Below are positions 48,387-57,463 of a stretch of DNA of 64,000 bases, piece by piece. A program made the position numbers and the translations under genes. Source of the DNA: Acinetobacter tandoii DSM 14970 = CIP 107469 (GTDB lineage: Bacteria > Pseudomonadota > Gammaproteobacteria > Pseudomonadales > Moraxellaceae); contig NZ_KE007368.1 in the NCBI RefSeq assembly GCF_000400735.1, positions 405,792 through 469,791 on the forward strand. Reading direction: 5' to 3'. The notes below the pieces were generated by a model. The model was not told the DNA's origin and ran no database searches. It saw only the letters and a program-made list of their open reading frames with translations. Each line of letters begins with the position of its first letter. Position 1 is the first letter of the stretch.

Positions 48387-48459
48387 ACATTTTCCCAATA
48401 AAATAGCCCGAACATTGCGGGCTATTTTAACTGAAGTTTAAACGCGGGTTTCTACAGCG

Positions 48460-50043
48460 TTAATCATCTTTTTCCACGATGTGTTTTGGAATCACATGAA
48501 CTTTCTCAATTTTATGACCATCCATCGTCACGACTTCAAAAATAAAGCCATCAGCTTCGATACTAGAACCATTTTCAGGCAAACGGCCTAAATGGAACAA
48601 TAAATAACCCGATAAAGTTGAATACTGTTCTGAGTCATCCACCAAGTTTTTGCCCAATAACAGGGAAACATGGCGAATATCGGTCGAACCATCCAGAATC
48701 AAACTGCCATCTTCTAGGCTTTCTGCCGCGGTTTCCAATTCATCTTCATCAGGGAATTCACCTGCAATCGCTTCAAGGACATCAATCGGTGTGGCAATCC
48801 CTTCAATCGAGCCATATTCATTCAATACAATCGCCAACTGTAATGGCGCTTGACGCAATTGTTCCATCACCATCAACACTTGTGCATTTTCATGGACGAT
48901 CACTGGGTCACGTAAATGCTTCTCGAAATTCAATACCCCAGTTTCGATGTATTCATTCATGACTTTATGCGTCAGAACTACACCTGCAATATTATCCAGC
49001 TCACCATGTGCCACAATCAAACGAGAATGGGTCATGCTCAACAATTGTTGTTTGATCGCTGCTTCATCTTCATCTAAATCTAGCCATTCCAGTTCAGGAC
49101 GTGGAGTCATGACAGATTTGACTGGACGCTCGGAAAGCCCTAATACCCCTTGCACCATAACACTGTGATACACCCCATTTTCCTGATCAAAGACTTCATC
49201 AGCAAAAGCGCGGGTTGCCAAGACATCTTCGTTTTGATGTTCAGGTGCATCACTGGCATTTTTCCCCCCCAACATACGCAGTACTGCTGAAGCTGTGCGA
49301 TAACGTAAATCGTTGGTGGTGACCATTTTTTCCTGATTTTTCTTCACCGTTTGGTTCAGGAACTCGATCATGACCGAGAAACCAATTGCGGCATATAAGT
49401 AACCCTTCGGAATATGGTAGCCAAAACCTTCGACCACCAAAGAGAAACCGATCATCATCAAGAAACACAAACACAGAATCACTACAGTCGGATGTCTGTT
49501 CACAAAATCCATGAGTGGCTTAGATGCCCACAACATAATGCCCACAGCAATAATGACCGCAATCATCATCACCGACAGATGCTTCACCATGCCCACGGCG
49601 GTAATTACGCTGTCTAAGGAGAACACTGCATCTAAAATCACAATTTGGACAATCACCATCCAGAAAGTCGCATGTACAGGATTTTCTTCCTTTAAGGCAG
49701 GCTTTCCTTCAATCCGCTCACGTAATTCCATGGTGCCTTTAAACAGCAAGAAAACCCCACCCAGCAGCAAGATTAAGTCTCGCCCAGAAAATGGATGTTC
49801 AAAAATGTGGAATAACGGATTGGTGAGCGTCACCACCCATGCAATGGACGCCAATAAAATTAATCGCATACCTAAAGCTAAAATCAGCCCGAGAATACGC
49901 GCGGTATTGCGTTGTTCTGGTGGTAATTTTTCTGCCAAAATTGCAATAAAAACGAGGTTATCAATCCCCAATACAATTTCAAGCACTACTAAGGTCGCTA
50001 AGCCTACCCATGCAGAAGGATCAGACATCCACTCAAAAATCAT
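48460..50043 (-). CDS. TerC-family membrane protein with CBS and CorC domains
   Basis: This 527-aa protein (YoaE/YegH-like) comprises a TerC domain with about seven helices (residues 1-230; [22 protein letters not shown] and [16 protein letters not shown] hold the metal-site acidic residues). A CBS pair follows (about 305-425; [32 protein letters not shown]), then a C-terminal CorC/HlyC domain (about 440-520). TerC relatives export Mn2+ or load metals into secreted enzymes. No yybP-ykoY riboswitch was recognised upstream. Confidence 0.87.
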   Translation of the reverse strand: MIFEWMSDPSAWVGLATLVVLEIVLGIDNLVFIAILAEKLPPEQRNTARILGLILALGMRLILLASIAWVVTLTNPLFHIFEHPFSGRDLILLLGGVFLLFKGTMELRERIEGKPALKEENPVHATFWMVIVQIVILDAVFSLDSVITAVGMVKHLSVMMIAVIIAVGIMLWASKPLMDFVNRHPTVVILCLCFLMMIGFSLVVEGFGYHIPKGYLYAAIGFSVMIEFLNQTVKKNQEKMVTTNDLRYRTASAVLRMLGGKNASDAPEHQNEDVLATRAFADEVFDQENGVYHSVMVQGVLGLSERPVKSVMTPRPELEWLDLDEDEAAIKQQLLSMTHSRLIVAHGELDNIAGVVLTHKVMNEYIETGVLNFEKHLRDPVIVHENAQVLMVMEQLRQAPLQLAIVLNEYGSIEGIATPIDVLEAIAGEFPDEDELETAAESLEDGSLILDGSTDIRHVSLLLGKNLVDDSEQYSTLSGYLLFHLGRLPENGSSIEADGFIFEVVTMDGHKIEKVHVIPKHIVEKDD

Positions 50044-50369
50044 TGAATGCTCTCCTTCATCAGGAATTCAGGATCAATAGGGCGAGGTTTAAGTGCAAAT
50101 TGGCTCTGCATCTTCTCTCTTATTATGGCAAAAATGTGTGTTCGTTTAGTGCGACAACAGTCACGACTCATGTTGATTCATTTGTTGTAAAACAGAAGCT
50201 CAGTATAGGCAAGATCAGTACTAAATTCATCTTTTTTTAGACAATGCATATTTTGCGTCACCAAGCAACAACATAAAAATAGCCACAACAATAATACGCA
50301 ACATCGCCTTGTCATATTTCTTACATAAGCTAGAGCAGCCAACAAGAAAGTGATAAGGTAAAATAGAGA
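50044..50369. other. Intergenic region with a possible microprotein
   Basis: This interval lies between the divergent terC-like and LOG genes. The only coding candidate is a 25-codon minus-strand frame (50304-50227) encoding a hydrophobic MLRIIVVAIFMLLLGDAKYA peptide with a basic tail. Its ribosome binding site is weak (ACAAGGCG), so I do not call it a gene. Nothing else was recognised. Confidence 0.4.
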
Positions 50370-50993
50370 ATGATGAATAGCGTATTAAAAATGACTGTAA
50401 AACATGAAAAAGTAACAACGAAAACTTCTCAAGCCCTCATTGCGCTCTACTGCGGTTCACGTTCTGGTAATCATCCCATTTATAAAGAAAAGGCGATTGC
50501 ACTGGCAAGCGCCATTGCAGAACAAGGTTTCGGTCTCGTGTATGGCGGTGCGAGCATAGGATTAATGGGTCAAGTTGCCGATACTGTAATTGAACATGGC
50601 GGTGATACCGTAGGGGTGATCCCTGAATTTATGTTGGATTATGAAATTGCGCATAATCAACTGACAGAATTACATGTGGTCAAAACCATGCATGAACGTA
50701 AAGCCATGATGGCAGAGCGTGCCAGCGCTTTTGTTGCCTTACCTGGTGGCTTAGGCACATTTGAAGAAATTTTAGAAATAGCCACTTGGGGGCAACTCAA
50801 TCAACATCAGAAACCCATGATACTGTATAACGTCAACAATTTTTATGATGCCTTAATTGCTCAACTGGATCATGCTGTACAAGAAGGCTTTTTACCGCCG
50901 CAACATCGTGCCAAACTAATTGTGTGTAATCATGCCGAACAAATTTTAAATGCACTGAAGAACCTGCAAGCACCTGTACATTTCGTGATTTAG
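50370..50993 (+). CDS. LOG-family nucleoside-5'-monophosphate phosphoribohydrolase
   Basis: This is a 207-aa member of the LOG/YvdD family, which hydrolyses (cytokinin) nucleotide monophosphates to free base and ribose 5-phosphate. The active-site motifs are MHERKAMMAERASAF and PGGLGTFEE, and the N-terminal fold has YCGSRSGNHP and LVYGGASIGLMG. Two adjacent ATG codons, or one at 50391, could be used; the conserved core starts at about residue 21. Confidence 0.9.
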   Translation: MMNSVLKMTVKHEKVTTKTSQALIALYCGSRSGNHPIYKEKAIALASAIAEQGFGLVYGGASIGLMGQVADTVIEHGGDTVGVIPEFMLDYEIAHNQLTELHVVKTMHERKAMMAERASAFVALPGGLGTFEEILEIATWGQLNQHQKPMILYNVNNFYDALIAQLDHAVQEGFLPPQHRAKLIVCNHAEQILNALKNLQAPVHFVI

Positions 50994-51007
50994 TCAAATT
51001 TACTTAT

Positions 51008-51040
51008 AAAAAAAGCGAGCCCTTCATGCTCGCTTTTTTT
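51008..51040. terminator. Bidirectional terminator
   Basis: A 13-bp stem AAAAAAAGCGAGC / GCTCGCTTTTTTT (51008-51020, 51028-51040) lies between the convergent LOG gene and the PiT-like gene. Confidence 0.92.
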
Positions 51041-51067
51041 GACTTGATTGAACGTTTACCCGAAATT

Positions 51068-52033
51068 TCAACCTGAAATGTGTTGATACAACCAAGGTAA
51101 TCCAGTTGCCAACAGTACACTGATAGCCAAGCCAAACATTAATTTCATGGCATCTTTACTAACATTACGTGAAGTCCGATATTTATTGACTTCCGCCAAA
51201 TGCATGGACAACGCAAACTCACGTCCTGCCAGCAAGCCCAAGAATACCCATGTGGTACTCATTGGGATATTACTCCACTCTTTAAACACCAGCAAAATGA
51301 TGGCATACATAAAGTCGATAATCGTGGCTGCGCGAATATCTGCGACCCCAGTTTTGGTATCGATAATGTTTTGAATTGCTCCACCACGGCGGTAAAAAAT
51401 CCAACCGAGCAATACCACAAACACCAAAATGCCAAAAATTAAGAATTCAAATGGCACTTGGCGCGGGACATAAACAAAGATATTGGCTAAATCTTGAATT
51501 AGCCACTGGCTCCACAAAAATGCCGTCGACACCCATTGCAAGCCAATCCAAATATGTGAAGGTTCCTTATGACGGGTTTTACTTAAATAGATGCTAATCC
51601 CTTTCATCACAAAGCGATAAACCAAAATCGCGACCACAAACGCAACGGCATAACCCATCATCGATTTGGTCAACATAGCGCTTAAGCTGCTCGGAGAAAA
51701 AATCGTGAGCACTAAAAAGGTGGTACTGACTGGAATCCCATATTTGGTCAAAATAATCAATAAAATTGGGGGAACAATATACAGCCAAGTAATGCCTGTC
51801 TCTGGGAAAGGAATGGTTTCTAAACGTCCATAAGAGGCGTCTCCTGTCCCTGAAGCAAACCAGCCATATAGCAACACCACAACTAGAATACTGCTGGTAT
51901 ACAGCCAAAGGACCCACCAAGGTCGGTGCGCATTGGAGGAAATAAAGGTTCCTAAAGTTTGTGGCACATCATTTCCGACAATTGAGTATGCTGCTAAACA
52001 GAAACCCACAATCATCAAAATTTCAATTGTCAT
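51068..52033 (-). CDS. Multi-pass membrane protein with PiT-like repeats
   Basis: This 321-aa protein has eight or nine hydrophobic segments. It has two internal copies of a PVSTT-type motif: YGIPVSTTFLVL near residue 106 and SNIPMSTTWVFLG near residue 268. The start AAYSIVGNDVPQTLGT recalls the GxND signature of inorganic phosphate (PiT) transporters. The sequence is otherwise divergent and shorter than typical PiT, so transport of phosphate or another anion is only a suggestion. Confidence 0.5.
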   Translation of the reverse strand: MTIEILMIVGFCLAAYSIVGNDVPQTLGTFISSNAHRPWWVLWLYTSSILVVVLLYGWFASGTGDASYGRLETIPFPETGITWLYIVPPILLIILTKYGIPVSTTFLVLTIFSPSSLSAMLTKSMMGYAVAFVVAILVYRFVMKGISIYLSKTRHKEPSHIWIGLQWVSTAFLWSQWLIQDLANIFVYVPRQVPFEFLIFGILVFVVLLGWIFYRRGGAIQNIIDTKTGVADIRAATIIDFMYAIILLVFKEWSNIPMSTTWVFLGLLAGREFALSMHLAEVNKYRTSRNVSKDAMKLMFGLAISVLLATGLPWLYQHISG

Positions 52034-52343
52034 AACACCTAAGCCTTTATCAGAAAAATCTACCCTTATGGGGTGGCATTTAAATTATGACATTTTTATT
52101 TCATTTTAATGACACTGGTGTGACGGGCAGCACACTTCTCTGAATAAGTAAGCGCTTTATTGTTGAATTTAATTAGATTATTTACTCATCTATAGGTGAG
52201 CAATTTCTAAATGCTCTAAACCCATAGCTTCCCCCTAAGTACGTTCGTTTGATTGCTAATTTATGTGATTTATTGAGCACTGTTTCTCTGTGCTTTGCTA
52301 TCATGACTTTTAACATTATCTTGATCCATTCCATTTCTAATCT
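52034..52343. other. Intergenic region, no feature recognised
   Basis: This 310-bp AT-rich spacer lies between the divergent PiT-like gene and the MFS gene and must hold both promoters. I see no coding frame, hairpin or repeat worth naming. Confidence 0.5.
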
Positions 52344-53735
52344 ATGAGCCAAGCCATTTCACATCGCGCCTTACAACCTGAATACCGACTCTTGGTTTTC
52401 TTGGTGTCGATTGGCTTTTTTATGCAGGCTTTAGATACCACGATTGTCAACACCGCCATTCCTGCAATGGCTAAACACTTACATGAAGACCCCCTGAATA
52501 TGCACAGTGTGGTGGTGGCGTATGTCTTGGCTGTCGCCGCATGTATTCCTTTAAGTGGTTGGCTTGCCGATCGGTTTGGCGTACGCAATACCTATCTAGC
52601 GGCGATTATCATTTTTACACTGGCTTCACTGGGTTGTGGTTTATCGCAGAGCCTCAATCAATTGCTGGTATTTCGTATTATTCAAGGCATCGGGGGAGCA
52701 TTGCTGTTGCCTGTCGGTCGTTTAGCCATGCTAAAACTGATTCCACGAGATCAATTTTTATCTGCCATGAGTTTAATGAGTCTGGCGGGGTTGATTGGGC
52801 CCTTAATTGGACCAACTCTGGGGGGATGGCTGGTTGAAGTTGCCACTTGGCACTGGATTTTTCTGATTAATTTACCGATGGGTGTTTTAGGTATTTTAGT
52901 GACCTTAAAAGCCTTACCAAACGCCACTGAACCCAGCGTTCAAGCTTTCGATTTTAGTGGCTTCCTGTGGTTAGTCATCGCTATGGTGGGGCTGTCTTTA
53001 GGCATTGAAAGCTTTGCCAGTACAGCTCATAGTCATTGGCAAGGACTCGCTTTAATTGGCCTAGGATTATTCAGCTCCGCTATTTATGCCTATCATGCCC
53101 ATACGCATCAAAATGCCCTGTTTCGTAGTCGATTATTTAAAAACAACATCTATGCGATTGGGATTTTAGGCAATTTCTTTGCACGACTGGGTGGCAATGC
53201 CTTTCCCTTTTTGCTGCCTTTAATGTTGCAAGTAGCTTTCCATTTTGAACCCTTCATCACTGGATTGATGATGATTCCTTTGGTCTTAGGTTCATTGGTT
53301 TCTAAGCCGATTGTGCGCCCTGTGATTCAAAGATTTGGCTACCGCACCGTACTGGTCGTCAATACGATTCTCGTCGGGAGTGCCCTCGCCAGTTTTGCCT
53401 TGACCACGGCGGATACACCACTATGGCTAAGAACACTACACTTTTTCATTTGTGGCATGTTGAACTCGACCCAATTTGTCGCTATGAATACCTTTACATT
53501 GAAAGATCTGTCTCAGCAAAATGCCAGTAGCGGGAATAGTTTCCTGTCCATGATCATGATGCTCTCTATGAGTATTGGGGTCGCACTCGCAGGTACATTA
53601 ATTAACCTCTTTACCGCACATTATGGTGTTGCACAAGTCACGACGGCTTTTCAAATGACCTTTATCTGTCTGGGTGCCATCAATATCATCACTGCTGCAA
53701 TTTTCTGGAAAATTCCCAAAAACAGCAGCATATAG
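52344..53735 (+). CDS. MFS drug efflux protein, DHA2 family
   Basis: This 463-aa, 14-helix proton antiporter is of the EmrB/QacA (MdtD-like) type. Motif A-like GWLADRFGVRNTYL, the DTTIVNTAIPAMA segment in helix 1 and GLIGPLIGPTLGGWL (motif C) are diagnostic. The substrate is unknown. No MFP (EmrA) partner or regulator lies next to it. Confidence 0.85.
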   Translation: MSQAISHRALQPEYRLLVFLVSIGFFMQALDTTIVNTAIPAMAKHLHEDPLNMHSVVVAYVLAVAACIPLSGWLADRFGVRNTYLAAIIIFTLASLGCGLSQSLNQLLVFRIIQGIGGALLLPVGRLAMLKLIPRDQFLSAMSLMSLAGLIGPLIGPTLGGWLVEVATWHWIFLINLPMGVLGILVTLKALPNATEPSVQAFDFSGFLWLVIAMVGLSLGIESFASTAHSHWQGLALIGLGLFSSAIYAYHAHTHQNALFRSRLFKNNIYAIGILGNFFARLGGNAFPFLLPLMLQVAFHFEPFITGLMMIPLVLGSLVSKPIVRPVIQRFGYRTVLVVNTILVGSALASFALTTADTPLWLRTLHFFICGMLNSTQFVAMNTFTLKDLSQQNASSGNSFLSMIMMLSMSIGVALAGTLINLFTAHYGVAQVTTAFQMTFICLGAINIITAAIFWKIPKNSSI

Positions 53736-53811
53736 TACTTTTGCAAAATGCACATGGAGTCAATTTTATGCTCGCGTTATCATAGCGCCACTTGATGAGA
53801 TTAAAACACGC

Positions 53812-54582
53812 ATGACCAAATCAACACGCATAACAAAATCCAGTTCCTTCATTGCTTCCTGCATTGGTGTCGGGACCGTTTGTCTTGCAGTGATGCTGTA
53901 TGTTTTTATTTTTCATCAAAATCCCGCTGCTGCGCAGGAATTTCCAGTGCAGGGCTTCGATGTCTCACATCATCAAGGGGACATTAACTGGGAACAGGTA
54001 CCACATCAAAAATTCCAGTTTATCTATTTGAAAGCAACTGAAGGGGGCGATTTTAAAGACCGAAAATTCCAAGATAATTGGCTAAAAGCCCGTGAACATG
54101 GTTTTTTGGTTGGGGCTTATCATTTTTATCGTCTCTGCCGCGACGGCAAAATTCAAGCACAAAATTTTATTGAAACCGTACCGAATAAACCTGATGCCTT
54201 GCCGCCAGTCATTGATTTGGAATACGACAGTAACTGTATCAATGCCTATACCAAAGAGCAGTTATTGGCTGAAATTCAAATTATGCATGATCAGCTACAA
54301 CAGCATTATGGCAAACAACCGATTTTTTATATTTCAAAAACTTTCTATAACATAGTTTTGGCCGGTGAATTCAAAAATACACCGCTTTGGGTGCGTGAAT
54401 ATCAAGGGCAACCTGAACTTAAAGGCAATCCCCAATGGACCTTTTGGCAACATACCAATCAAGGCACAATTCAGGGCATCAGCAAACCCGTCGATATGAA
54501 CGTCTTTCATGGTTCTGTGTATGACTGGAGTATTTTCTTACAAAAGAACGGGATTCAACCGCTTACCCCCACCACACCTTAA
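53812..54582 (+). CDS. GH25 lysozyme-like muramidase
   Basis: This 256-aa protein has an N-terminal membrane anchor or uncleaved signal (SFIASCIGVGTVCLAVMLYVFIF) and a glycoside hydrolase 25 domain from residue 46. GFDVSHHQGDINW supplies the first catalytic Asp, FIYLKATEG and GAYHFYR are core strands, and VIDLEYD carries the Asp/Glu pair. It cleaves peptidoglycan MurNAc-GlcNAc linkages, presumably in the periplasm. The start at 53812 was chosen because the frame upstream overlaps the MFS gene. Confidence 0.88.
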   Translation: MTKSTRITKSSSFIASCIGVGTVCLAVMLYVFIFHQNPAAAQEFPVQGFDVSHHQGDINWEQVPHQKFQFIYLKATEGGDFKDRKFQDNWLKAREHGFLVGAYHFYRLCRDGKIQAQNFIETVPNKPDALPPVIDLEYDSNCINAYTKEQLLAEIQIMHDQLQQHYGKQPIFYISKTFYNIVLAGEFKNTPLWVREYQGQPELKGNPQWTFWQHTNQGTIQGISKPVDMNVFHGSVYDWSIFLQKNGIQPLTPTTP

Positions 54583-54716
54583 AGACTTTTTTATGACTCC
54601 ATTCACGGATTAGCTCTATTAGCCGTCATGTTCTGTCGCGCTGATGCATGTCGAGCTACACAACTTTGTTGGAGCATGCCATACTCGCAAGTAGAGGTTA
54701 GTGAATTTTGGGCGAT

Positions 54717-55772
54717 ATGAGAAAAATCATACATATTGATATGGATGCGTTTTTTGCATCAGTAGAATTACGTGGTCGTCCCGATCTGCAACACTTACCT
54801 GTAGTGATTTCATCGCATCATCCTCGCGCGGTCATTGCCGCAGCCTCTTATCCCGCACGGAAATTTGGGCTACGTTCCGCCATGTCGATGGCTCAAGCGA
54901 AAAAACTTTGCCCTCAAGTCGTGGTCATTGAACCCAACTTTAATCAGTATCGTGAAGTTTCCGCACAAATTCACCAAATTTTTCAACGCTACACGCCACT
55001 GATCGAACCACTATCTTTAGATGAAGCCTATCTGGATGTCACCGAAAATTTATATGGTTTGGCCAGTGCAACTGAAGTGGCACAGCGTATTCGCGCAGAA
55101 ATTTTCCAAAACACAGGTTTAACTGCTTCGGCTGGGGTGGCACCGAATAAGTTTCTGGCAAAAGTGGCTTCGGATTGGAATAAACCCGATGGTCTTTGTG
55201 TAATTAAACCCAGCCAAGTACAAAATTTTATTCAGCATTTGCCCCTTAAAAAAATTCCAGGCGTCGGTAAAGTCACTCAAGAAAAATTAAAACAACTGCA
55301 ATTGGAAACTCTAGGGGATTTACAAAAAATTGAGGAAAGTACACTAATTCATCACTTTGGCAAATATGGTCACCAACTGTTTTTATATGCTCAAGGCATT
55401 GATGAACGTCCTGTACAGGCTGAACGTGAACGGCAGCAAATTTCCAAAGAAACCACATTTGATGATGATTTTACTTTACAACAATGTCAGCCCTATTGGG
55501 CAAAACTCACGACACAGGTCTGGGAAAGTTTAAATAAAAAGCAGCTTATGGCACGCGGAGTAACGGTCAAACTCAAATTAAAAAACTTTCAGGTGCTTCA
55601 GCACAGCAAAAGTTTTAAAATTCCTCTTCATAATCATACCGAGCTGACGCAAGTGTTAGAATTGTTACTCAGTGAAATGTATATTCCTGCCGAATACCAA
55701 TTCCGCCTGATTGGCGTAGGTGTCTACCAATTAGCCCCTGCCGATGATCTACCCCAACTGAGTCTCTGGTAA
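54717..55772 (+). CDS. dinB: DNA polymerase IV
   Basis: This 351-aa Y-family translesion polymerase has the N-terminal active-site Asp ([14 protein letters not shown]), the steric YPARKFG, the second catalytic motif [11 protein letters not shown] with adjacent Asp/Glu, and HhH elements [16 protein letters not shown] little-finger domain follows. The ATG at 54717 is preferred to TTG 54708 since the family starts RKIIHIDMD. No LexA-like box was evident, consistent with Acinetobacter lacking classical LexA. Confidence 0.94.
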   Translation: MRKIIHIDMDAFFASVELRGRPDLQHLPVVISSHHPRAVIAAASYPARKFGLRSAMSMAQAKKLCPQVVVIEPNFNQYREVSAQIHQIFQRYTPLIEPLSLDEAYLDVTENLYGLASATEVAQRIRAEIFQNTGLTASAGVAPNKFLAKVASDWNKPDGLCVIKPSQVQNFIQHLPLKKIPGVGKVTQEKLKQLQLETLGDLQKIEESTLIHHFGKYGHQLFLYAQGIDERPVQAERERQQISKETTFDDDFTLQQCQPYWAKLTTQVWESLNKKQLMARGVTVKLKLKNFQVLQHSKSFKIPLHNHTELTQVLELLLSEMYIPAEYQFRLIGVGVYQLAPADDLPQLSLW

Positions 55773-56197
55773 GCTCTTCTTGTATCTTTTTTAGACAAAA
55801 GAATAAAAATACAACAATTAACCCTACACTTTTTTTATTTTTAGGTTAACCTATTTCACGCGATACATTATCCATGTAAACGCTGAAATGCTAAAAATCA
55901 CCTTTACTTTTAGCATGTTGTCCTGTGGTGAACGCGACGATCCAATCCGAGTATTACAGGGCAATTCTGAACATATTACATGGGTTTTGTTCTTCTCATC
56001 CAAAAAACAATGCTTCCTCATTTTAAAACCGCATCAACATTTTATAGCTCTCATTGATTCATATTTTTAAGCCCTATTTCCAACGCTTACCCAAAATAAT
56101 TATCTTCACCTCCTACAGTACAGGTCATACAAAACACCATTTGCAGATCATCACGGATCACGTAAACTGACCGTTCTCTTTACATCATGGAAATCAC
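55773..56197. other. Intergenic region with a 12-bp palindrome
   Basis: No convincing gene is present; an open frame at 55888-56070 has no ribosome binding site. TAGGTTAACCTA (55842-55853) is a perfect palindrome, possibly an operator. Confidence 0.45.
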
Positions 56198-56554
56198 ATG
56201 ACGGTTCAACGTTTACATGTCGAAAAGCGTTTTTCTGAAATTGCCATTTCAGGTAACTTGGTTCATCTTGCAGGTCAGCTTGCAGCAGATACAACGCTCG
56301 ATATTAAAGGACAAACCCAACAGACTTTAGGCATTATTGATCGTTTTCTTGCCGATGCAGGCACAGATAAACGTCATATTTTGTCGGTCATGATTTTTTT
56401 GAAAGATATAGAAAATGATTATGCAGGCATGAATGAAGTTTGGGATGCATGGTGTGCAGATATGCAAGCACTGCCTCGCACCTGCGTTGAAGCCAAAATG
56501 TACGCCCCTGATGTACTGGTTGAAATGACCGTAACCGCAGTGCGTCCAGAATAA
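56198..56554 (+). CDS. RidA-family protein
   Basis: This 118-aa member of the YjgF/YER057c/UK114 (RidA) family deaminates reactive enamine/imine intermediates or binds small metabolites. Motifs LVHLAGQLAAD and the conserved Arg in PRTCVEAKM are present. The sequence is closer to the Rid4-7-like subgroups than to canonical RidA, so the substrate may differ. Confidence 0.88.
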   Translation: MTVQRLHVEKRFSEIAISGNLVHLAGQLAADTTLDIKGQTQQTLGIIDRFLADAGTDKRHILSVMIFLKDIENDYAGMNEVWDAWCADMQALPRTCVEAKMYAPDVLVEMTVTAVRPE

Positions 56555-56594
56555 TCTGAACTTAAATCAGCTTGAACAAGCATTCAGGCTGATT

Positions 56595-57140
56595 TTAACT
56601 CCATAGTTTCAACTTACGTTTTTCATGATTGTGATAAAAATTATACTTTTTCAAAGATGTATCTAGTTCTTGTGTATCAGGTTCATGCCACTCTTTACGG
56701 AGTTCACCTAAAAAGTCTCGTCGAATTTGCTGATAACTCGGCACTTCATCGTAACGAATCACACGATAGCCTGCCATCGCCAATAGTGCATCTTTATACT
56801 GTGTTTGCTGAAAACGCTTTAACACATTCGGATCATCTAAACCAATAATCGCTACAATCTGATGGGATGCATCGAGCACCACAAAATCAGCCAATAAATT
56901 ACGATACTTATTTCGAGTACGGCTATATTTTGTCGTCATTAAGGCATCATAAGAAACCTGCGCCAAGATAGTATAGCTTGGAAGAATTTCTTTTAAGCGA
57001 GCAAAGGTCAACTGCTGATTTAAACTAAAAACTGCACGCCGCTTAAGTACACTATCCTGTTGTTTTGATTGATTATTAAAACTTTTAAAAATCATGCAAC
57101 TGAACAACAATAGGAGTCCTATCAGTAAATACATACTCAT
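56595..57140 (-). CDS. DUF2726 domain protein
   Basis: This 181-aa protein has a single N-terminal membrane helix (MYLLIGLLLLFSCMIF) and a cytosolic DUF2726 domain: LKRRAVFSLNQQLTFARLKEILP, then DFVVLDASHQIVAIIGLDD, and KDALLAMAGYRVIRYDEVP. That fold is a PD-(D/E)xK-like nuclease relative. The role is unknown. Confidence 0.8.
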   Translation of the reverse strand: MSMYLLIGLLLLFSCMIFKSFNNQSKQQDSVLKRRAVFSLNQQLTFARLKEILPSYTILAQVSYDALMTTKYSRTRNKYRNLLADFVVLDASHQIVAIIGLDDPNVLKRFQQTQYKDALLAMAGYRVIRYDEVPSYQQIRRDFLGELRKEWHEPDTQELDTSLKKYNFYHNHEKRKLKLWS

Positions 57141-57430
57141 AAATTTATTCCTTTAATCTATTTTTATAATCCTGCGGCTTTATACCGATTTTTTATGCCG
57201 AAAAATCGATTATAGCGCCTCTATTTTTATTCAAACGTTCAAGTTAAAAAACTACATTCATCTTGACGAAATTATTATAAAAAATGACCACACGTCACTT
57301 GACGAGAGCCAATTAAATTGCATATTTTTTATATGCAAAATGATTGAATAAAATTACTTTAGCTCAATCTCCCTACATGTTGCAATTCATCTTAAGTCTA
57401 GCGCAGAACAATTCCGACGAATAGAAGGAT
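57141..57430. other. Intergenic region, nothing recognised
   Basis: This AT-rich spacer lies upstream of the DUF2726 gene and downstream of the convergently placed ygiQ terminator. No gene, repeat or RNA structure was noticed. Confidence 0.5.
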
Positions 57431-57455
57431 AAAAAAAGACGCCGTAGCGTCTTTT
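57431..57455 (-). terminator. Terminator of ygiQ
   Basis: GACGC-CGTA-GCGTC lies with an A7 run on its left (T7 on the minus strand), just after the ygiQ stop. Confidence 0.87.
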
Positions 57456-57463
57456 CGTTCATT

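Noticed and set aside
50044..50369. yybP-ykoY manganese riboswitch upstream of the TerC-family gene
   Set aside because: I looked because TerC genes often have one, but the conserved core elements were not found on either strand.
54590..54716. LexA/SOS box upstream of dinB
   Set aside because: No CTGT-N8-ACAG dyad was found, and Acinetobacter lacks a classical LexA.
55888..56070. 60-codon plus-strand frame
   Set aside because: No ribosome binding site, low-complexity composition and no neighbour relationship.
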